Source: an uncultured Gilliamella sp. (GTDB taxonomy: Bacteria > Pseudomonadota > Gammaproteobacteria > Enterobacterales > Orbaceae). From it: a stretch of 53,996 nucleotides of DNA. The notes under the pieces were generated by a model. The model made no database searches and was not told the DNA's origin. It saw only the letters and a list, made by a program, of their open reading frames with translations. The position numbers and the translations under genes were made by a program. Every line of letters begins with the position of its first letter. Position 1 is the first letter of the stretch. Of this stretch, positions 8,191 to 17,927 are shown piece by piece. The stretch covers positions 1 to 53,996 of the forward strand of contig CAMLIK010000007.1 in the NCBI GenBank assembly GCA_946480175.1. The letters run 5' to 3'.

Positions 8191-8293
8191 AATTAATTGC
8201 CTGTCTATTTATACAGTTTATCTTTATTAATTTTCTCCTATCAGGTAAACTACAGTTGTTTATTAATTCCCATTAATTTATTAAGGATATATT

Positions 8294-8902
8294 GTGATAG
8301 GTCGTTTACGTGGAATCATTATTGAAAAACAACCACCAAAAGTGTTGATTGAAGTTGGTGGTGTTGGCTATGAAGTTTTTATGCCAATGACCTGTTTTTA
8401 TGAGTTACCTGATAATGGTAAAGAAGTGATTGTGTTAACTCATTTTGCCGTCCGAGAAGATGCTCAAGTATTATATGGTTTTAATTATGAACAAGAGCGA
8501 GAGTTGTTTCGTGAGTTAATTAAAGTTAATGGTGTTGGGCCAAAACTAGCGTTAGCGATTTTATCTGGAATGTCCGCTGGTCAATTTATTAGTGCGGTTG
8601 AACAAAGTGAGATTAAGACCCTAGTTAAATTACCAGGCGTTGGTACCAAAACGGCTGAACGATTGATTGTTGAGATGAAAGATCGTGTCAAACGGTTCAA
8701 TGAAGAGTTAGTAAATGTGAACGCAACTCTAGAGACCGGCAGCGTTAAAAAATCAACAAATCAAATTGAAGGTGAAGCGGCTTCTGCACTTATTGCTCTT
8801 GGTTATAAACCACAAGAAGCGAGTCGTATTATTAGTAAAGTTATGAAGCCAGACATGGATTGTGAAATGCTAATACGTGAAGCATTAAAGTCAGCATTAT
8901 AA
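8294..8902 (+). CDS. ruvA: Holliday junction branch migration protein RuvA
   Basis: RuvA binds four-way junctions as a tetramer and loads the RuvB motor. The 202 residues match E. coli (203): the N-terminal OB domain [15 protein letters not shown], two helix-hairpin-helix motifs ([11 protein letters not shown] about 78-88 and [11 protein letters not shown] about 113-123), an acidic linker and the C-terminal RuvB-binding helices ([11 protein letters not shown]). The start codon is GTG at 8294 with AAGGAT seven bases upstream, and the N-terminus fits homologues exactly. ruvB follows after 17 bases, so the two form an operon; ruvC is absent from the window. Confidence 0.97.
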   Translation: MIGRLRGIIIEKQPPKVLIEVGGVGYEVFMPMTCFYELPDNGKEVIVLTHFAVREDAQVLYGFNYEQERELFRELIKVNGVGPKLALAILSGMSAGQFISAVEQSEIKTLVKLPGVGTKTAERLIVEMKDRVKRFNEELVNVNATLETGSVKKSTNQIEGEAASALIALGYKPQEASRIISKVMKPDMDCEMLIREALKSAL

Positions 8903-8919
8903 AAAAATAGGGATCGATG

Positions 8920-9924
8920 ATGATTGAAGCAGATCGTTTAATTGCACCACAGGCACAAAAAGAAGAAGAGTCGTTAGATCGAGCTATTCGTCCTAAATAT
9001 TTGGATGAATATATAGGTCAACCACAAGTACGAGAGCAGATGAAAATCTTTATACAAGCTGCCAAGCAACGTAGTGATGCACTCGATCATGTTTTGATCT
9101 TTGGACCTCCTGGACTAGGTAAAACGACATTAGCTAATATTGTCGCTAACGAAATGAATGTTAATCTGCGCACTACATCTGGCCCTGTTTTAGAGAAAGC
9201 TGGCGATTTGGCGGCAATGTTAACAAATTTAGAGCCGAATGATGTGTTGTTTATTGATGAAATCCATCGCTTATCGCCAGTTGTTGAAGAAATCTTATAT
9301 CCTGCAATGGAAGATTATCAACTTGATATTATGATTGGTGAAGGTCCAGCGGCACGTTCAATTAAAATCGATCTTCCACCCTTTACGCTCATTGGCGCAA
9401 CGACTCGAGCCGGTTCGTTAACATCGCCATTACGTGATCGTTTTGGTATTGTGCAACGCCTTGAGTTTTATCGGGTTGAGGATTTGGAATATATTGTAAG
9501 CCGTAGTGCAAAATTTTTAGGAATGGATCTCTCTAAAGAAGGAGCTTACTTAATTGCTAAACGTTCCCGAGGTACCCCTCGAATTGCTAATCGTTTATTA
9601 CGACGGGTTAGAGATTATGCTGATGTGAAATCTAAAGGTGTTATTGATAAACGTATTGCCACTCAAGCTTTAGATATGTTAGATGTCGATAATGAAGGTT
9701 TTGATTATATGGATCGCAAATTACTACTTGCAATCATCGAAAAATTTATGGGGGGACCAGTTGGATTAGATAATATTGCAGCTGCAATAGGTGAAGAGCG
9801 CGAAACCATTGAAGATGTGTTGGAGCCATTTTTGATTCAACAAGGTTATATCCAACGAACGCCAAGAGGACGAATTGCAACACCGCATGCTTATCGGCAT
9901 TTTGGTATTGTTCAAGATAATTAA
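8920..9924 (+). CDS. ruvB: Holliday junction branch migration ATPase RuvB
   Basis: RuvB is the hexameric AAA+ ring that pumps DNA through RuvA-bound junctions. It has 334 residues, with the P-loop GPPGLGKT (about 62-69), Walker B FIDEIHRL, sensor and arginine-finger region [18 protein letters not shown], and the C-terminal winged helix ([13 protein letters not shown]). Two adjacent ATGs exist (8917 and 8920); the second gives MIEADRLI as in E. coli. It is translated from an operon with ruvA and ends at a terminator shared with convergent cysK. Confidence 0.97.
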   Translation: MIEADRLIAPQAQKEEESLDRAIRPKYLDEYIGQPQVREQMKIFIQAAKQRSDALDHVLIFGPPGLGKTTLANIVANEMNVNLRTTSGPVLEKAGDLAAMLTNLEPNDVLFIDEIHRLSPVVEEILYPAMEDYQLDIMIGEGPAARSIKIDLPPFTLIGATTRAGSLTSPLRDRFGIVQRLEFYRVEDLEYIVSRSAKFLGMDLSKEGAYLIAKRSRGTPRIANRLLRRVRDYADVKSKGVIDKRIATQALDMLDVDNEGFDYMDRKLLLAIIEKFMGGPVGLDNIAAAIGEERETIEDVLEPFLIQQGYIQRTPRGRIATPHAYRHFGIVQDN

Positions 9925-9956
9925 TTGGATTTAATGTTAATTATTCTACATTTAAT

Positions 9957-9982
9957 AAAACACCGCCAAATGGCGGTGTTTT
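9957..9982. terminator. Bidirectional terminator between ruvB and cysK
   Basis: AAAACACCGCCA (9957-9968), loop AA, TGGCGGTGTTTT (9971-9982): a 12-bp perfect stem with A and T runs on both sides, serving the two convergent genes. Confidence 0.92.
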
Positions 9983-9998
9983 GCGTTTTTAGGAGCAA

Positions 9999-10964
9999 TC
10001 AACCAAGTTCTTTTTCAGTAAAAATGCCACTAAATAAATCAGTACTAAGATAACGTTCACCAGAAGAAGGTAATATAACGACGATAGTTTTATTGGTATT
10101 TTCTGGTAATCGCGCTAAGCGGTCTGCGGCAAATACCGCAGCGCCTGATGAAATTCCTGCTAAGATGCCTTCTTTTTCCATTATTATGCGAGCCGTTTCG
10201 ATTGCTTCTTCGTTAGAAACTCTTTCGACCAGATCGATTAAGCTTAAATCCAAATTGCCAGGTATAAATCCAGCGCCAATGCCTTGTATTTTATGCGGTC
10301 CTGGTTTGATTGGTTCGCCGGTCAGTGCCTGAGTGATAACAGGAGAAGTAGATGGTTCAACCGCGACAGCAGTAATGTTTTTACCTTGAGTATTTTTGAT
10401 GTATTTTGTTACGCCAGTAAATGTTCCACCGGTCCCTACGCCAGCAACGAAGATGTCGACTTGCCCATCAGTATCAAGCCAGATTTCTGGTCCTGTGGTT
10501 TTTTCGTGTATTTCCGGATTGGCAGGATTACTGAATTGTTGAAGCATGATATTGTGTTTTGGATTGCTGGCGACGATCTCCTCAGCTTTTTCGATTGCGC
10601 CTTTCATCCCTTTGGCCGTTTCAGTTAATACTAGGTTAGCACCTAACGCTTTTAGAAGTTTGCGACGTTCAATACTCATGCTCTCAGGCATGGTTAAGGT
10701 TAATTTGTAACCACGAGCAGCAGCAACAGCAGCTAATGCAATACCCGTATTACCACTGGTTGGTTCAATAAGTTCAACACCAGAGGTGAGCAAACCTCTT
10801 TTTTCGGCATCCCAAATCATATTTGATGCAATACGACATTTTATGCTGAAGCTAGGATTACGAGATTCGACTTTGGCTAATATGTTACCTTTACCAAAAT
10901 GTTTTAATCGAACTAGAGGTGTGTGGCCAATAGTTTGTGAATTATCATCAAATATCTTACTCAT
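9999..10964 (-). CDS. cysK: Cysteine synthase A (O-acetylserine sulfhydrylase)
   Basis: CysK makes L-cysteine from O-acetylserine and sulfide using pyridoxal phosphate. It has 321 residues (E. coli 323). The PLP lysine is Lys42 in NPSFSIKCR, the substrate loop is [10 protein letters not shown] (about 67-76), the phosphate-binding loop is [10 protein letters not shown], and SSGERYLST is near the end. The identity pattern with E. coli CysK is high throughout, including CysK-specific segments rather than CysM ones. It is monocistronic and convergent with ruvB. No CysB site could be recognised in the long upstream gap. Confidence 0.97.
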   Translation of the reverse strand: MSKIFDDNSQTIGHTPLVRLKHFGKGNILAKVESRNPSFSIKCRIASNMIWDAEKRGLLTSGVELIEPTSGNTGIALAAVAAARGYKLTLTMPESMSIERRKLLKALGANLVLTETAKGMKGAIEKAEEIVASNPKHNIMLQQFSNPANPEIHEKTTGPEIWLDTDGQVDIFVAGVGTGGTFTGVTKYIKNTQGKNITAVAVEPSTSPVITQALTGEPIKPGPHKIQGIGAGFIPGNLDLSLIDLVERVSNEEAIETARIIMEKEGILAGISSGAAVFAADRLARLPENTNKTIVVILPSSGERYLSTDLFSGIFTEKELG

Positions 10965-11468
10965 GCTTGGATCCTTTTATTGCTTAATGACAAATAGCAT
11001 CATTTTGTTAGTGCTAATAAGTAATATCAATTATAAATGTAACGATGAAAGATGGAACTAATTAATAATTATAACAATATGCAATTTGGTAATAAGCAAA
11101 AAAATAATGAGAAAAATTACTGATATCAATGGTGATACATAGCTAATTTGAAAAACTTGCGAGTTGATAAATTCTATTTTCCAGTAATAATAAATCAAGG
11201 TTTTTCATTTAATATGGATTTCTTATTAAGTAAATTGGTCATATTTAAAAATTTGAATTTACACCGTCTCATGTTATGTCTTTTAATGACCATTAGGTTA
11301 ATATACATAACCCATAATTTATGACGAGAATATAAATATTTGTATTATTTTATTATGCTTCTATTACAACATTGGTAATTTTGAAGCGATAATCAAATTA
11401 AAATCGATTACTTATCTATCTGATTGAATAATTGAAACTAATAATTAGCGTTATGGTAACTTTTTAAG
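10965..11468. other. 504-base AT-rich gap between cysK and priC
   Basis: No reading frame with homology or a ribosome site was found here. The gap must contain the cysK promoter at its left end, but no clear -35/-10 pair could be assigned. No terminator with a GC stem is visible for priC at the right end, and no repeats of note were seen. Confidence 0.4.
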
Positions 11469-11996
11469 TTAATCAAGTGTACAATTTTCTATGTCTAACT
11501 CAATCTTTTTTATAGCTTGTTCACAGCGGGATATGCGATTATCTAAGGTGGCTATTTTAGTGTGATCTATCGATTCTGTTGAAAGTTCAAATTCGTATTT
11601 CATTTCTTGTAGTCGTCGCAGATAATCTAAATGTCTAGAGTGTTTTTCAGCTAATGTTTCGTGAATAATATGCTCAGTGGTACGTTTACGTAAATGCCGA
11701 GTAGCAAGTTCACGAGTAAGTGCAGTGATTTGGTCAATTAACTTTTCAGACAAAAATTCGATTTGTGAGTGTTTATATGAGAGCGCTGCATCATTAAGCG
11801 CTCGGTAGGTTTGTTTTATTTTGTCAAGATAGAATTGATTGTTGGTTTCAATTTTGCTGGTGTAAAATAGATGCTCATCAAAATAATGTTCTTGATAAAA
11901 TTGTTGATCAGATAGGCTGATTTGCTGTTCAAGTTCATTGATTTGATTTTTTAATTTTTCCAAAAATTTTTGCATGGATATATCAGTTGTTGTCAT
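11469..11996 (-). CDS. priC: Primosomal replication protein PriC
   Basis: PriC reloads DnaB on stalled forks by contacting SSB and fork DNA. The 175-residue helical protein shows weak overall but diagnostic similarity to E. coli PriC: FDEHLFYT for FDRHLFQT, HLDYLRRLQEMKYEFE for the ERRLREMVAERRARL helix, and the C-terminal LDNRISRCEQAIKKIELDIE for YEARLARCRHALEKIENRLA. It is rich in Glu/Gln/Leu heptads. The ATG at 11996 is preferred to an in-frame TTG at 12005. Its start overlaps the end of yfbV by 14 bases, indicating translational coupling. Confidence 0.75.
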   Translation of the reverse strand: MTTTDISMQKFLEKLKNQINELEQQISLSDQQFYQEHYFDEHLFYTSKIETNNQFYLDKIKQTYRALNDAALSYKHSQIEFLSEKLIDQITALTRELATRHLRKRTTEHIIHETLAEKHSRHLDYLRRLQEMKYEFELSTESIDHTKIATLDNRISRCEQAIKKIELDIENCTLD

Positions 11997-12447
11997 CTTG
12001 TCCAAAGTAATTATCTAAATGAATTTTAGATAAGTTTAAAAGTTTCATTAACGATTCAAAGGTTAATTTTTCATTAGGATTCCTATTTGGACTTAATACC
12101 TTCTTTTCAATTAGTTGTGATTTGATACGATTATAACTATCAACTAAGTTGAGAGGTAATGGTGATTGAGAGCGATAGCCTAACCATAAGATCCCTTGAA
12201 TAGGTAAGCTTAAGGCAAATAAAATAGTAATGAGTGTAACCGCTAATTGTGCAGGTAAATAATATTGCCAAAGAATTAAGCCGATGATGATGGGCGGTAA
12301 AATTTTTTTTGTCATTTTGATGTAGTTAATCACTTTTAATTCCGGAAATGAATAGTATAGCGCCCTGTCTTTTGGGCAAATATCTATATATCTTTGTCCT
12401 GCCTTAAAAATTTTAACTAAGTTCATCTGGTTTGGATTCCTCGACAT
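11983..12447 (-). CDS. yfbV: YfbV (DUF412/UPF0208) inner-membrane protein
   Basis: This is a 154-residue two-helix membrane protein of the family linked in E. coli to Ter-macrodomain insulation. Conserved elements are FKAGQRYIDICPKDR, the hydrophobic pair around ILPPIIIGLILWQYY and LITILFALSLPIQGILWLG, and the RSQSPLP motif. The start at 12447 aligns the N-terminus with E. coli YfbV, but only the in-frame ATG at 12426 has a ribosome site (GAGGAA about ten bases upstream), so a 147-residue form is possible. As in E. coli, it is divergent from ackA. It is coupled to priC downstream. Confidence 0.88.
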   Translation of the reverse strand: MSRNPNQMNLVKIFKAGQRYIDICPKDRALYYSFPELKVINYIKMTKKILPPIIIGLILWQYYLPAQLAVTLITILFALSLPIQGILWLGYRSQSPLPLNLVDSYNRIKSQLIEKKVLSPNRNPNEKLTFESLMKLLNLSKIHLDNYFGQDDNN

Positions 12448-12619
12448 TCACATTTTATTGTCTTAAAATAGTACTATTCAAATTGGGGGCTCTCTTTATT
12501 TTATATCAAAATTCAAGATATCAGAAGTCGCCTTGTATAACACATTGATTATTTAATTATGTGTAGAGTTACCAAGTTTGATTGGTATAAATCTTTTTAT
12601 TTAATTTATAGGAATTACT

Positions 12620-13825
12620 ATGTCATCAAGTAATAATGCTCTTGTTCTGAATTGTGGAAGTTCATCTTTAAAATTCGCTATCATAAACCCTGAAAATGGC
12701 GATGAATTTTTATCTGGCTTAGCTGAATGTTTTCACCTTCCTGATGCCCGTATCAAATGGAAATTAGATGGTGAAAAGCAAGAGGCTTCTTTGGGTTCTG
12801 GCGCTGCGCATAGCGAAGCGATTAGATTTATCGTTAATAGTATTTTTCCACAAAAACCAGAATTATTAGACAGTATTAAATCAATTGGGCACCGTATTGT
12901 TCATGGCGGTGAAAAGTATACCCAATCAGTTGTGATTGATGATTCAGTTTTAAAAGGTATTGAAGAAGCATCAGCTTTTGCTCCTTTACATAATCCAGCA
13001 CATTTAATTGGTATTCGTGAGGCTTTTACTGCATTTCCACATTTAAAAAATAAAAATGTTGCCGTGTTTGATACCGCTTTCCACACTACAATGCCAAAAG
13101 AAGCCTATTTATATGCAATTCCTAACGAATTATATACTAAACACGGCGTTCGTCGTTATGGTGCTCATGGTACTAGCCATTATTATGTAAGTCGTGAAGC
13201 AGCAAAATTATTAAATAAACCTGTTGATCAAACCAATGTGATCACCTGTCACTTGGGTAATGGTGCTTCAATTACTGCTGTGAAAAACGGTAAATGCGTT
13301 GAAACTTCTATGGGCTTAACGCCACTTGAAGGCCTTGTTATGGGCACTCGTAGTGGTGATATCGATCCAGCTATTATGTTCTTCTTACATGACAATTTAA
13401 ATATGTCAGTTGCTGATATTAATAATCTATTAAATAAAAAATCAGGTTTATTAGGCTTAACCGGTGTAAGTAGCGATTGTCGTTATGTAACAGATAATGC
13501 AGATAAAGATGAAAATGCGAAAAATGCTTTAGAAGTATTTGTTCATCGTTTAGTAAAATACATCGGTGGTTATGCAATGTTATTAGATGGCCGTTTAGAT
13601 GCTATCGTGTTTACTGGTGGTATTGGTGAAAATGCTGAAGTAATTCGTCGCAAAACTTTAGAAAAATTAAGCATACTTGGTTTTGAGCTTGATCAAGAAC
13701 GCAATTTAGCGGCACGTTTTGGTAACGGCGGTGTCATCACTAAAGATGGTTCAGCTATCGCAATGGTTATTCCAACTAACGAAGAACTTGTCATTGCACA
13801 AGATGCTGCACGCTTAACAGCTTAA
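12620..13825 (+). CDS. ackA: Acetate kinase
   Basis: AckA transfers phosphate between acetyl phosphate and ADP, making ATP during overflow or fermentative metabolism. The 401 residues match the E. coli length (400). Signatures are [11 protein letters not shown] near the N-terminus, GHRIVHGG (substrate site), the [11 protein letters not shown] loop, [10 protein letters not shown] and the C-terminal [23 protein letters not shown] precedes the ATG. A terminator stands between ackA and pta, so pta expression probably depends on partial readthrough or its own start. Confidence 0.98.
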   Translation: MSSSNNALVLNCGSSSLKFAIINPENGDEFLSGLAECFHLPDARIKWKLDGEKQEASLGSGAAHSEAIRFIVNSIFPQKPELLDSIKSIGHRIVHGGEKYTQSVVIDDSVLKGIEEASAFAPLHNPAHLIGIREAFTAFPHLKNKNVAVFDTAFHTTMPKEAYLYAIPNELYTKHGVRRYGAHGTSHYYVSREAAKLLNKPVDQTNVITCHLGNGASITAVKNGKCVETSMGLTPLEGLVMGTRSGDIDPAIMFFLHDNLNMSVADINNLLNKKSGLLGLTGVSSDCRYVTDNADKDENAKNALEVFVHRLVKYIGGYAMLLDGRLDAIVFTGGIGENAEVIRRKTLEKLSILGFELDQERNLAARFGNGGVITKDGSAIAMVIPTNEELVIAQDAARLTA

Positions 13826-13833
13826 GGATTTTG

Positions 13834-13860
13834 AAACCGCCGATAAGGCGGTTTGTTTTT
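13834..13860 (+). terminator. Terminator (attenuating) between ackA and pta
   Basis: AAACCGCC (13834-13841), loop GATAA, GGCGGTTT (13847-13854), then GTTTTT. It lies in the 67-base gap of an otherwise operon-like pair. Confidence 0.82.
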
Positions 13861-13892
13861 GGATTTAACAAAGAATTAAGAGGAAACTTATT

Positions 13893-16043
13893 ATGTCTCG
13901 TACCATTATGCTTATTCCAACTGGTACCAATGTTGGATTAACAGGTGTAAGTCTTGGTGTTATTCGAGCAATGGAACGTCAAGGTATTAACTTGAATGTA
14001 TTTAAACCAGTTGCTCAACCAAGATCAGGAGGGGATGCACCTGATAATACAACGACTTTAGTTAGTAATAATACATCGATTCCTACTTTAAAACCTTTAA
14101 AAATGAGTCATGTTGAAAACTTATTAGGTTTAAATCAACAAGATGTGTTGATGGAAGAAATCGTTGCGCTTTACGCAGAAAATACTAAAGGTGCTGATGT
14201 TGTTTTAGTTGAAGGGATCGTACCGACCATTGATTATCCATTTGCTAATGAATTAAATAATAATATCGCGAAAACCTTAGGTGCAGAAATTATTTTTGTT
14301 GTCAATATGGGTAAAGATAACCCAGAACAGTTAAAAGATCGTATTGAAATTGCTCGTTCTAATTTTGGTGGCATCAAAAATGATAAAATTATTGGTGTAA
14401 TTGTTAATAAAGTGAACGCACCAGTTGAAGAGCAAAATCTTGCACGTCCAGATGTGGTTGAAATTTATCATACGCCTAAATTTGATGGTAAGAAAATTAC
14501 AATTAAGGATTTAAGTGAGCATAGTCCATTACCGGTACTTGGCTGCATTCCTTGGAATATCGATTTAAGTGCTTGTCGAACTTTTGACATTGCTAACCAT
14601 TTAGAAGCTAAAATTATTAATGAAGGTGGCATCAAAAATCGTCGAATCAAACATGTTTCTTTCTGCTCTCGTAGCGTTCCCAATATCATTAATCACCTTC
14701 AACCAAACGCGTTATTAGTGACCTCTGCCGATCGTGCTGATGTTTTAGTCACTATTTGTTTAGCTGCAATGAATGGTGTTGCAATTGGTGGTGTTCTATT
14801 AACCGGTGGTTACGATATTGATGAAAAAATCTATAAATTATGTCAACCAGCTTTTGATACCGGTTTACCTGTATTTACTGTTAAAACTAATACCTTCCAA
14901 ACTTCAATTAACTTACAACAATTCAATTTAGAAATTCCGGTCGATGATAAAGAGAGAATGGATAATACCCAAAACTTTGTTGCCGATCATATAGATGCAA
15001 ATTGGATAAAATCATTGAACGAAGTAGTTAGTTCAGCTCGTCGATTATCACCTCCAGCATTCCGTTATCAATTAACTGAACTTGCACGTAATGCGAAAAA
15101 AGTAGTGGTGTTACCTGAAGGTGATGAACCTAGAACAATTAAAGCTGCTGCGATTTGTGCTGATCGTCAAATTGCTAAATGTGTGTTAATTGGAAACCCT
15201 GATGAAGTACGCAAAGTAGCGGCTTCTCAAGGTGTTACTTTAGGTGCGGGTGTTGAAATTGTCGATCCAGATCGCATTCGTGATAAATATGTACCGCGTT
15301 TAGTTGAATTACGTAAAAACAAAGGTATGACCGAAGTTATTGCGCGTGAACAATTAGCGGATAACGTTGTACTTGGTACAATGATGCTAGAAGCAAATGA
15401 AGTTGATGGTTTAGTCTCTGGTGCAGTCCATACCACGGCTAATACTATTCGTCCTCCACTACAATTGATCAAAACAGCACCAGGCAGTTCACTTGTGTCA
15501 TCAGTGTTCTTTATGTTGATGCCAGACCAAGTTTATATCTATGGTGACTGCGCAATTAATCCAGATCCGAACGCCCAAGAACTTGCTGAAATCGCTATTC
15601 AATCAGCAGATACAGCTATTGCCTTTGGAATTGAACCACGTGTTGCGATGATCTCTTATTCAACAGGCAGTTCAGGTCAAGGCGCGGATGTTGAAAAAGT
15701 GAAAGAAGCAACTCGCATTGCTCAAGAAAAACGCCCAGATTTAATGATTGATGGACCGTTACAATATGATGCAGCAGTTATGCCTGATGTGGCTAAATCT
15801 AAAGCACCAAATTCTAAAGTTGCAGGTAAAGCGACAGTATTTATTTTCCCGGATTTAAATACTGGTAATACTACTTACAAAGCCGTACAACGTTCAGCTG
15901 ATCTTGTTTCAATTGGGCCTATGTTACAAGGTATGCGTAAGCCTGTTAACGATCTATCTCGCGGCGCTTTAGTTGACGATATTGTTTATACTATTGCATT
16001 AACCGCTATTCAATCCGCACAAGAACAAAATACTGGTAAATAG
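13893..16043 (+). CDS. pta: Phosphate acetyltransferase (long, DRTGG-domain type)
   Basis: Pta interconverts acetyl-CoA and acetyl phosphate, feeding AckA. The 716 residues correspond to the E. coli long form (714). The N-terminal P-loop-like domain starts [23 protein letters not shown], the central DRTGG domain lies around 215-340, and the catalytic PTA_PTB domain covers about 385-710 ([62 protein letters not shown]). AAGAGGAAAC precedes the ATG. The gene ends at a hairpin and begins a long gene-poor stretch. Confidence 0.98.
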   Translation: MSRTIMLIPTGTNVGLTGVSLGVIRAMERQGINLNVFKPVAQPRSGGDAPDNTTTLVSNNTSIPTLKPLKMSHVENLLGLNQQDVLMEEIVALYAENTKGADVVLVEGIVPTIDYPFANELNNNIAKTLGAEIIFVVNMGKDNPEQLKDRIEIARSNFGGIKNDKIIGVIVNKVNAPVEEQNLARPDVVEIYHTPKFDGKKITIKDLSEHSPLPVLGCIPWNIDLSACRTFDIANHLEAKIINEGGIKNRRIKHVSFCSRSVPNIINHLQPNALLVTSADRADVLVTICLAAMNGVAIGGVLLTGGYDIDEKIYKLCQPAFDTGLPVFTVKTNTFQTSINLQQFNLEIPVDDKERMDNTQNFVADHIDANWIKSLNEVVSSARRLSPPAFRYQLTELARNAKKVVVLPEGDEPRTIKAAAICADRQIAKCVLIGNPDEVRKVAASQGVTLGAGVEIVDPDRIRDKYVPRLVELRKNKGMTEVIAREQLADNVVLGTMMLEANEVDGLVSGAVHTTANTIRPPLQLIKTAPGSSLVSSVFFMLMPDQVYIYGDCAINPDPNAQELAEIAIQSADTAIAFGIEPRVAMISYSTGSSGQGADVEKVKEATRIAQEKRPDLMIDGPLQYDAAVMPDVAKSKAPNSKVAGKATVFIFPDLNTGNTTYKAVQRSADLVSIGPMLQGMRKPVNDLSRGALVDDIVYTIALTAIQSAQEQNTGK

Positions 16044-16063
16044 TTAATTTATCTTCTAATTTA

Positions 16064-16088
16064 TGAGAGGTTTTTTGATAACCTCTCA
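16064..16088 (+). terminator. Terminator-like hairpin after pta
   Basis: TGAGAGGTT (16064-16072), loop TTTTGAT, AACCTCTCA (16080-16088), followed by a short TTTAT. It has a perfect 9-bp stem but a weak U-tract. Confidence 0.65.
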
Positions 16089-17027
16089 TTTATATCTGTT
16101 CAACAAATCTTATCATTTATAAGTGGCGAAATCAGTTAAGGATGATGTAAGTTAAATATCTTTTAGCGCTGTTTCTTATTCAAATCCTATCTATGGTAAA
16201 TTAATCTATTTTAACAAAAGCATCAAAATGGCTATGCCAATAATTAAAATATAAGGTAAATCAACTAATGAATTGGCTTAATGTCTATTCTATTTGAAAA
16301 GTGATATTAACACTATACACCTACAGATAGTTTTCATTACTAATGTTTGGTAAAATGTATGGGGAAAACATGAACGCAAATTAATTAATAAACTAAAAGT
16401 ATTGGTGATTTTATTTAATTCAATAAATCATCAAGCTATTATCATTATCAATTTTGTATAATGTAAAAATATTTTTTTATCACAGCCCCTTTTTCTTCTT
16501 CTACTTAAAAAATCCACTACGTTTAAGCTAAATGTAGCTTGCGAAGTATTGTACCTTTGCATATGCTGACAACTGAGATCATACTTTATATATTTGGTAA
16601 AGCTATTTTTTATGTTTAACAAATAATAGGCGATAAGTTAAAGTTGAACTATGGAGAAAGAAAGTCTCGTACTGATTACTGTGAGGAGAGACAAATAAAT
16701 TTTTCTAAAAAATTGAACATTTGAGCAAAACGGGATGGCCATAAGGGGCCAAGTATCTGAACTGATAGAGTAATTGTTAAAGGTATCGTTAATACCTCTA
16801 ACTCAGAAATTGCCTTCGAAATGAAAAAAACACCCAAGAATTAAATGTCCTAAACGGCGCGGAGCTAAAAATTATGCATTAAAAAAAGTTGAGGAACGGG
16901 GTTTTTGAATAAACACTTAGTTTCTAATATGCTTTGTTCAATGAGTTTATTTAATTCGATTTTTAATTTATAATATTCTGATAATATTATGTATTTTTAT
17001 AAGAACGACAATTAAAAATTGCGGATA
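16089..17027. other. 939-base gene-poor region, possibly decayed coding DNA
   Basis: No intact gene was found. From about 16650 to 16910 composition rises and one plus frame reads, with stops, fragments such as KRDGHKGPSI, TDRVIVKGIVNTSNSEIAFEMKK and, after a frame change, KRRGAKNYALKKVEERGF-stop. This looks like a disrupted HTH-type protein or transposase remnant, but no family can be assigned. Two small hairpins are present (GGCC...GGCC near 16736-16749 and GGTAT...ATACC near 16781-16795). The frame ends in copy 2 of the 27-bp motif. A 63-codon minus frame at 16431-16622 is not convincing. Confidence 0.4.
16882..16908 (+). repeat. Intergenic 27-bp motif, copy 2 of 3
   Basis: AAAAAAGTTGAGGAACG followed by GGGTTTTTGA, identical over all 27 bases to copy 1, with one additional A on its left. 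It is at the end of the degenerate region after pta. Flanking bases differ from the other copies. The same KKVEERGF-stop phase is open leftwards here for about 22 codons. Confidence 0.7.
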
Positions 17028-17723
17028 TTAATTATCAATTATTACACCTCTTTTGTTTAGATTTTGAAAAAAATAATCTGATTTAAGTTTCTCTGATTTT
17101 GCGTCAAAATAATAATCAACCATTTTATCATCTGGACTAAATATATACATAAAGTACCTGTCGTTAGATTCACCTTCTTGATAGCCAACAGCAATAAAAT
17201 GATCTTCATCTAGCCAAAAAATGGCTTCTAAAAATTGTGTCAGACCTAACCAAAGCACAATTCTTTTAGTTTTATTTTTACGATCGATTAAATAAATTTC
17301 TTGGCAATCCGAGTTGCCATAAAAAATATATTTATCAGATTGCGTTTCAGGATAAATATCTAAAAAGCTGATATATTTTTGTTTACTAGGTGAATAGTCA
17401 TATATTTGTGGTATGTAAACATCATCACTAGCAGTTTCAAAACTTTTGGTATAAATGCCCTGATAATTTTTATCAAATGGCCAAGAAGTTTTATTTCCAG
17501 TATAAAAATTTGCTATATCTAAGTGATAATAATCGAGCCAATCTTTAATTAAGGGTTTAATCTTCTTAATTGTGGTATTAGATATTTTGCTTTTATTGCT
17601 ATACGGATCTGATGATTGATTTTTTTGTTGGAGATTAACCGATTTTGGATTATTAGCAGCGATAGCTGTTGATAAATAGCTATTTAACCAAATGAAAGTA
17701 ATAAAAATAAGAATATACTTCAT
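17028..17723 (-). CDS. Unknown exported protein
   Basis: This is a 231-residue protein with a typical Sec signal peptide (MKYILIFITFIWLNSYLSTAIAA, cleavage near residue 23), so it is probably periplasmic. The mature part is rich in Asp, Tyr, Lys and Ser and contains aromatic repeats such as YQGIYTKSFE, YDYSPSKQKYISFLDIYPE and FWLDEDHFIAVGYQEG, suggesting beta-strand segments. No cysteine pair or catalytic motif stands out, and I do not recognise a family. The ATG at 17723 starts a proper signal peptide; an in-frame TTG at 17735 would add four residues. Neither has a good ribosome site. It stands alone, divergent from rnr. Confidence 0.65.
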   Translation of the reverse strand: MKYILIFITFIWLNSYLSTAIAANNPKSVNLQQKNQSSDPYSNKSKISNTTIKKIKPLIKDWLDYYHLDIANFYTGNKTSWPFDKNYQGIYTKSFETASDDVYIPQIYDYSPSKQKYISFLDIYPETQSDKYIFYGNSDCQEIYLIDRKNKTKRIVLWLGLTQFLEAIFWLDEDHFIAVGYQEGESNDRYFMYIFSPDDKMVDYYFDAKSEKLKSDYFFQNLNKRGVIIDN

Positions 17724-17927
17724 GTAATGAACCAATTGATTAGCTGAATTTACAATTACTAATTATTTAACCAAAATGTTAATTAGTTAATTTCCGAAAA
17801 TCATAAATTTAAGATTGTAGTGTAATTAAAATAATATGTATATTGTTAATAATCGGTGGGATGTAGATTTTAAGTTAAGCAACTCTATGTTATCCTAAAC
17901 TCAACATTCGATCACAGGACGCTCCAT

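Noticed and set aside
8131-8293. Looked for recR after ybaB
   Set aside because: The 163-base gap holds only the terminator and the ruvA upstream region; recR is not in the window.
12541-12619. FNR/ArcA-like site upstream of ackA (TTGAT half-sites)
   Set aside because: Only half-sites are present with poor second halves; in AT-rich DNA this is expected by chance.
16431-16622. 63-codon minus-strand frame in the gap after pta
   Set aside because: No ribosome site, no recognisable family, AT-driven composition; not supported as a gene.
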